DNA of 8,825 nucleotides. Source: Gammaproteobacteria bacterium. GTDB taxonomy: Bacteria; Pseudomonadota; Gammaproteobacteria; HK1. Position numbers and translations under genes: made by a program. How positions within the stretch are numbered: the stretch's first letter is position 1; each line of letters starts with the position of its first letter. Of the stretch, positions 6,433-8,825 are shown piece by piece. The DNA lies in NCBI GenBank assembly GCA_020444775.1, contig JAGRHX010001189.1:1-8825 (forward strand). The letters are read 5' to 3'. The notes beneath the pieces are model-generated. The model saw only the letters and a list, made by a program, of their open reading frames with translations. It searched no databases and was not told where the DNA came from.

Positions 6433-7563
6433 ATGAAGGCGACGAAGATTGAATGTATCGAGTCCTTGCTGTGGGATCGATGGCTGCTGATCAAGATCCA
6501 CTGCGAGGATGGCACGGTCGGCATCGGCGAGGGCGGGGTGCACGGCTGGCAGCGGCCCACCAAGACGATGGTGGAGACGATGGCGGATTACCTGATCGGC
6601 AAGGATCCGTCCAGGATCGAGCACCACTACCAGTGGCTGTATCGCTCATCGCACTTCATGGGCTCGGTGGTGCAGGGGGCGCTCTCCGCCGTTGACATTG
6701 CGCTTTGGGACATCAAGGGCAAGCGGCTCGATGTGCCGATCTACGACCTCGCAGGTGGAAAGACCCGGGACCGCGTTCGCTGCTACATGCACATTGACGG
6801 AGCCAGCAAGGACGACCTGGTTGCCGATGCGGTGATGCGTGTCGGGGAGGGATTTACCGCGGTTCGCTTCTCGCCTTTCCCGCGCAACTACTATCTGCAC
6901 AAGTCCTTCACTGAGTGGGCCGATGAGGCGGTCGAACGGGTTGGGGCGGTCAAGGAGGCGGTGGGCAAGGGTGTGGACATCTGCATTGAGATCCACCGCC
7001 AGATGAGCCCCGCCGAATCGATCTGGCTCGGGCGCAGGCTCGAGCAGTTCAACCCGTTCTTTTTTGAAGACCCGATGTTGCCCGACAGCCCGCGACGCAT
7101 GGCCGACGTGCAAAGCCAGTGCAACATCCCGATCGCGACGGGCGAGCGGTTCACCACCATCTATGAGTTCCAGCAGCTGCTCGAAGTCGGGGGAGCATCC
7201 TATGTCCGTCCCGATCTCTGCCTCTGCGGCGGATTCTCTGGCTGCAAGAAGGTCGCGGCAATGGCTGAAGCGCAGCACATCAAGGTGATTCCCCACAACC
7301 CGCTCTCGCCGGTCAGCACAGCGGCCTGCGTGCAGCTCGACGCCTGCATATCGAACTTTGCGCTGCAGGAGTACACCGGCGAATCCGAGCCGCCCAAGAG
7401 CGATCTTCTGGTCAATCCGCTCGTGCTCGAGAACGGCTATCTGGTCGTCCCCGAAGGTCCGGGCCTCGGCATCGAGCTCAACGAGGCAGCACTCGATCGG
7501 CCGGAAAATCCGAAGGTGCTGGATACGCCGATCGGATTCGATGGCTCGGTCCAGGACCGGTAG
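6433..7563 (+). CDS. Enolase-superfamily protein, galactonate-dehydratase-like (mandelate racemase/MLE family)
   Basis: This 376-residue cytoplasmic enzyme is full-length for the mandelate racemase/muconate lactonizing family, whose members abstract a proton alpha to a carboxylate using a Mg2+-stabilised enolate, often to dehydrate sugar acids. Residues ~1-115 form the capping domain (SALSAVDIALWDIKGKRLDVP). The barrel follows. Candidate metal ligands are E186 (in CIEIHRQ), E212 (FFFEDP) and E238 (ATGERF), exactly 26 residues apart, as D183/E209/E235 are in E. coli galactonate dehydratase. Candidate catalytic residues H188, D261, H288 (IPHNPLSP) and E313 (QEY) sit at matching positions. The first ligand is Glu instead of the usual Asp. 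The substrate is not identifiable, though an acid sugar is likely by kinship. The ATG follows GAAGG with a 7-base gap. The GGT-like gene begins 54 bases downstream, so the two are probably co-transcribed. Confidence 0.93.
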   Translation: MKATKIECIESLLWDRWLLIKIHCEDGTVGIGEGGVHGWQRPTKTMVETMADYLIGKDPSRIEHHYQWLYRSSHFMGSVVQGALSAVDIALWDIKGKRLDVPIYDLAGGKTRDRVRCYMHIDGASKDDLVADAVMRVGEGFTAVRFSPFPRNYYLHKSFTEWADEAVERVGAVKEAVGKGVDICIEIHRQMSPAESIWLGRRLEQFNPFFFEDPMLPDSPRRMADVQSQCNIPIATGERFTTIYEFQQLLEVGGASYVRPDLCLCGGFSGCKKVAAMAEAQHIKVIPHNPLSPVSTAACVQLDACISNFALQEYTGESEPPKSDLLVNPLVLENGYLVVPEGPGLGIELNEAALDRPENPKVLDTPIGFDGSVQDR

Positions 7564-7604
7564 CGCTATCGGACCGAGCCGGTCGGCCGCTACCCACACT
7601 CGCT

Positions 7605-7610
7605 GGAGGA
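7605..7610 (+). promoter_or_regulatory. Strong ribosome binding site of the GGT-like gene
   Basis: GGAGGA lies 7 bases before the ATG at 7618, an excellent Shine-Dalgarno that fixes this start. Independent initiation, rather than translational coupling, is expected, because the upstream stop (7561-7563) is 54 bases away. Confidence 0.8.
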
Positions 7611-7617
7611 CAGATAG

Positions 7618-8825
7618 ATGCACAACGCGATGGTCGCAGCGCCGCAACCCGAAGCCGTCGAAGCCGGCCTCGATATACTCAAAAGCGGCGGCAACGTGGT
7701 GGATGCGGCGATAGGCGCGGCACTGGTGCAGACCGTGGTCGACCCGCAGATGTGCGGCATCGCCGGCTTCGGCTCGATGCACCACTACGATGCCGAGAAA
7801 CGCTCGCATCATTGCATCGATTTCCACGGTCGCGCGCCGTTGTCGACACGGGCGGACATGTGGCAATCGCTGATCGTGCGCGAGTGCGACGACGGCTTCG
7901 GCTTTGTGCTGAAAGGCGCGGTCAATGAGATGGGCTATACCTCGATGACCACGCCGCTGACCCTCAAGGCCTTCGGCGAGGCGCTGGACCGCTTCGGAAG
8001 CCGCTCTATCGCCGAGCTGTTGCAGCCAGCCATCGAGTATTGCGAGCAGGGTTTTGCGGTGCGTCCGTGTGTGCTCGGATTCTGGCTGCAGCCCGCGATA
8101 GCCGGGCGGATCGAGCGCATTCGCTCGTTGCGCGAGCACCCGGCCACCGCGCGCATCTATCTGAAAGACGACGGCAGCCTCTACCAGGTGGGTGAGATCT
8201 TTCGCAACCCCGACATGGGGCGCACCTATCGGCGCATCGCCGAGCACGGCATCGAGGATTTCTATTGCGGCGAGCTCGCGCGTGAGATCGATGCCGACAT
8301 GCGCGCCAATGGCGGTCTCATCACGCTCGAGGACCTCGCGACTTGCGAGACCGTGCACGGCGAGCCGCTGCGCGGAAGCTACCGCGACTATGAGGTGCTG
8401 ACCAACCAGCCGCCGGGTGGCGGGCTGATGATCCTGGAGATGTTGAATATTCTCGAGTCTTTCGATCTCGCCGCGATGGGCCACAACTCCGCCGAGTACA
8501 TCGCGACCGTGTCCGAGGCGATGAAGCTTGCGACCATCGATAAGGACACGCGCATGGGCGACCCGCGCTTTGTCGACGTGCCAGTCGATGAGCTGGCGTC
8601 GAAGGGCTATGCGGCCGAGCTGGCCGGGCGGATCCGAGCCGGTGAGATCGCGCATGTGCCGCGGGTCAATCGGGGGGCAGGGGAAAGTCGCGAGACCACA
8701 CACATCTGCGTCGCCGACGCGCGAGGCAATGTCGTCAACATGACCCACTCACTCGGGTCGAGTTCGGGCGTCGTGTCGCAAGGCCTCGGCTTCATGTACA
8801 ACAACTGCATGATGGTGTTCGACCC
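7618..8825 (+). CDS. Gamma-glutamyltransferase-like Ntn hydrolase, C-terminus beyond the right edge
   Basis: The first 402 codons of a GGT-family N-terminal-nucleophile hydrolase are present; an intact member has about 530-580. The start resembles mature GGTs (VAAPQPEAVEAGLDILKSGG, then NVVDAAIGAALVQ). The mid-section ends in PPGGGLMILEMLNILE, as in the family. The autoprocessing site is ETTH at 359-362, so the precursor should self-cleave before T360, which then becomes the nucleophile. There is no signal peptide, unlike periplasmic GGTs, so a cytoplasmic location is inferred. Aligned by eye with E. coli GGT, the gamma-glutamyl-binding positions differ: R114 becomes H70 (DFHGRAP), N411 becomes G380 (SLGSSSG) and D433 becomes V400 (NNCMMVF). 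A substrate other than glutathione is therefore likely, perhaps an amide, lactam or ester made or used by the enolase-superfamily neighbour. That last link is inference from gene order. Confidence 0.92.
   Translation, partial: MHNAMVAAPQPEAVEAGLDILKSGGNVVDAAIGAALVQTVVDPQMCGIAGFGSMHHYDAEKRSHHCIDFHGRAPLSTRADMWQSLIVRECDDGFGFVLKGAVNEMGYTSMTTPLTLKAFGEALDRFGSRSIAELLQPAIEYCEQGFAVRPCVLGFWLQPAIAGRIERIRSLREHPATARIYLKDDGSLYQVGEIFRNPDMGRTYRRIAEHGIEDFYCGELAREIDADMRANGGLITLEDLATCETVHGEPLRGSYRDYEVLTNQPPGGGLMILEMLNILESFDLAAMGHNSAEYIATVSEAMKLATIDKDTRMGDPRFVDVPVDELASKGYAAELAGRIRAGEIAHVPRVNRGAGESRETTHICVADARGNVVNMTHSLGSSSGVVSQGLGFMYNNCMMVFD

Noticed and set aside
5899..6627. Minus-strand frame of 242 codons upstream of the enolase-superfamily gene, with a faint LysR-like patch near its end
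   Set aside because: It overlaps the start of a real gene, has no good start signal, and the LysR-like patch is at the wrong (C-terminal) end with no surrounding helix-turn-helix or effector domain.
7557..7572. Imperfect palindrome CCGGTAGCGCTATCGG around the stop of the enolase-superfamily gene
   Set aside because: It is short, has one mismatch per arm, no loop and no following T-tract, so it is neither a convincing terminator nor a clear operator.
6646..8748. Minus-strand open frame of 700 codons
   Set aside because: It runs antisense to two well-supported enzymes whose G/C-rich third positions suppress stops on the opposite strand. Its His/Arg/Asp-rich translation has no domain.
1..8825. 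CRISPR array, tRNA/rRNA genes, toxin-antitoxin pair or phage genes
   Set aside because: No regularly spaced repeats, tRNA-like cloverleaf, rRNA-like sequence or recognisable toxin, antitoxin or phage protein was seen on either strand.

Overview
The window (8825 bases, GC-rich) looks like accessory DNA from a Gram-negative, probably proteobacterial, chromosome. The signs are a remnant of the bacteriochlorophyll-pathway reductase BciA, a large exported protein with thrombospondin type 3 calcium-binding repeats and an IPTL/PEP-CTERM-like C-terminal anchor, and IS5- and IS21-family insertion sequence material. The bciA remnant suggests a purple phototroph or a descendant of one. Class and genus cannot be fixed from this window.

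Layout. Bases 1-671 are one end of an IS5-family element, with its transposase on the minus strand running off the left edge. Bases 672-2010 are a graveyard of gene fragments: the C-terminal half of bciA (minus), the last ~40 codons of an IS21-type istB ATPase (plus) and a short ABC-ATPase N-terminal relic (minus). Bases 2021-4855 encode an intact 944-residue surface protein: signal peptide, two Ig-like/DUF11-like domains, beta-propeller, a calcium-loop-containing Ig-like domain, TSP3 repeats and a hydrophobic C-terminal anchor. Bases 4856-6432 are a second decayed stretch, with weak traces of an alpha/beta hydrolase, a twin-arginine leader and a carboxymuconolactone decarboxylase-like gene broken by an in-frame stop. 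From 6433 to the right edge there is a healthy two-gene, operon-like unit on the plus strand: a galactonate-dehydratase-like enolase-superfamily enzyme, then a gamma-glutamyltransferase-like Ntn hydrolase that runs off the edge.

How the genes work together. The two right-hand genes are 54 bases apart, each has a ribosome binding site, and they are probably co-transcribed, which points to a small catabolic pathway. Both look unorthodox at the active site. The enolase-superfamily protein has Glu (E186) at the first metal-ligand position, where Asp is usual. The GGT-like protein keeps the autoprocessing Thr-Thr-His but has lost the residues that classical GGTs use to hold the gamma-glutamyl amino-acid end. 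This pair is the best candidate in the window for undescribed chemistry. The surface protein appears to stand alone between two decayed regions. No CRISPR array, tRNA, rRNA or complete mobile element was seen.
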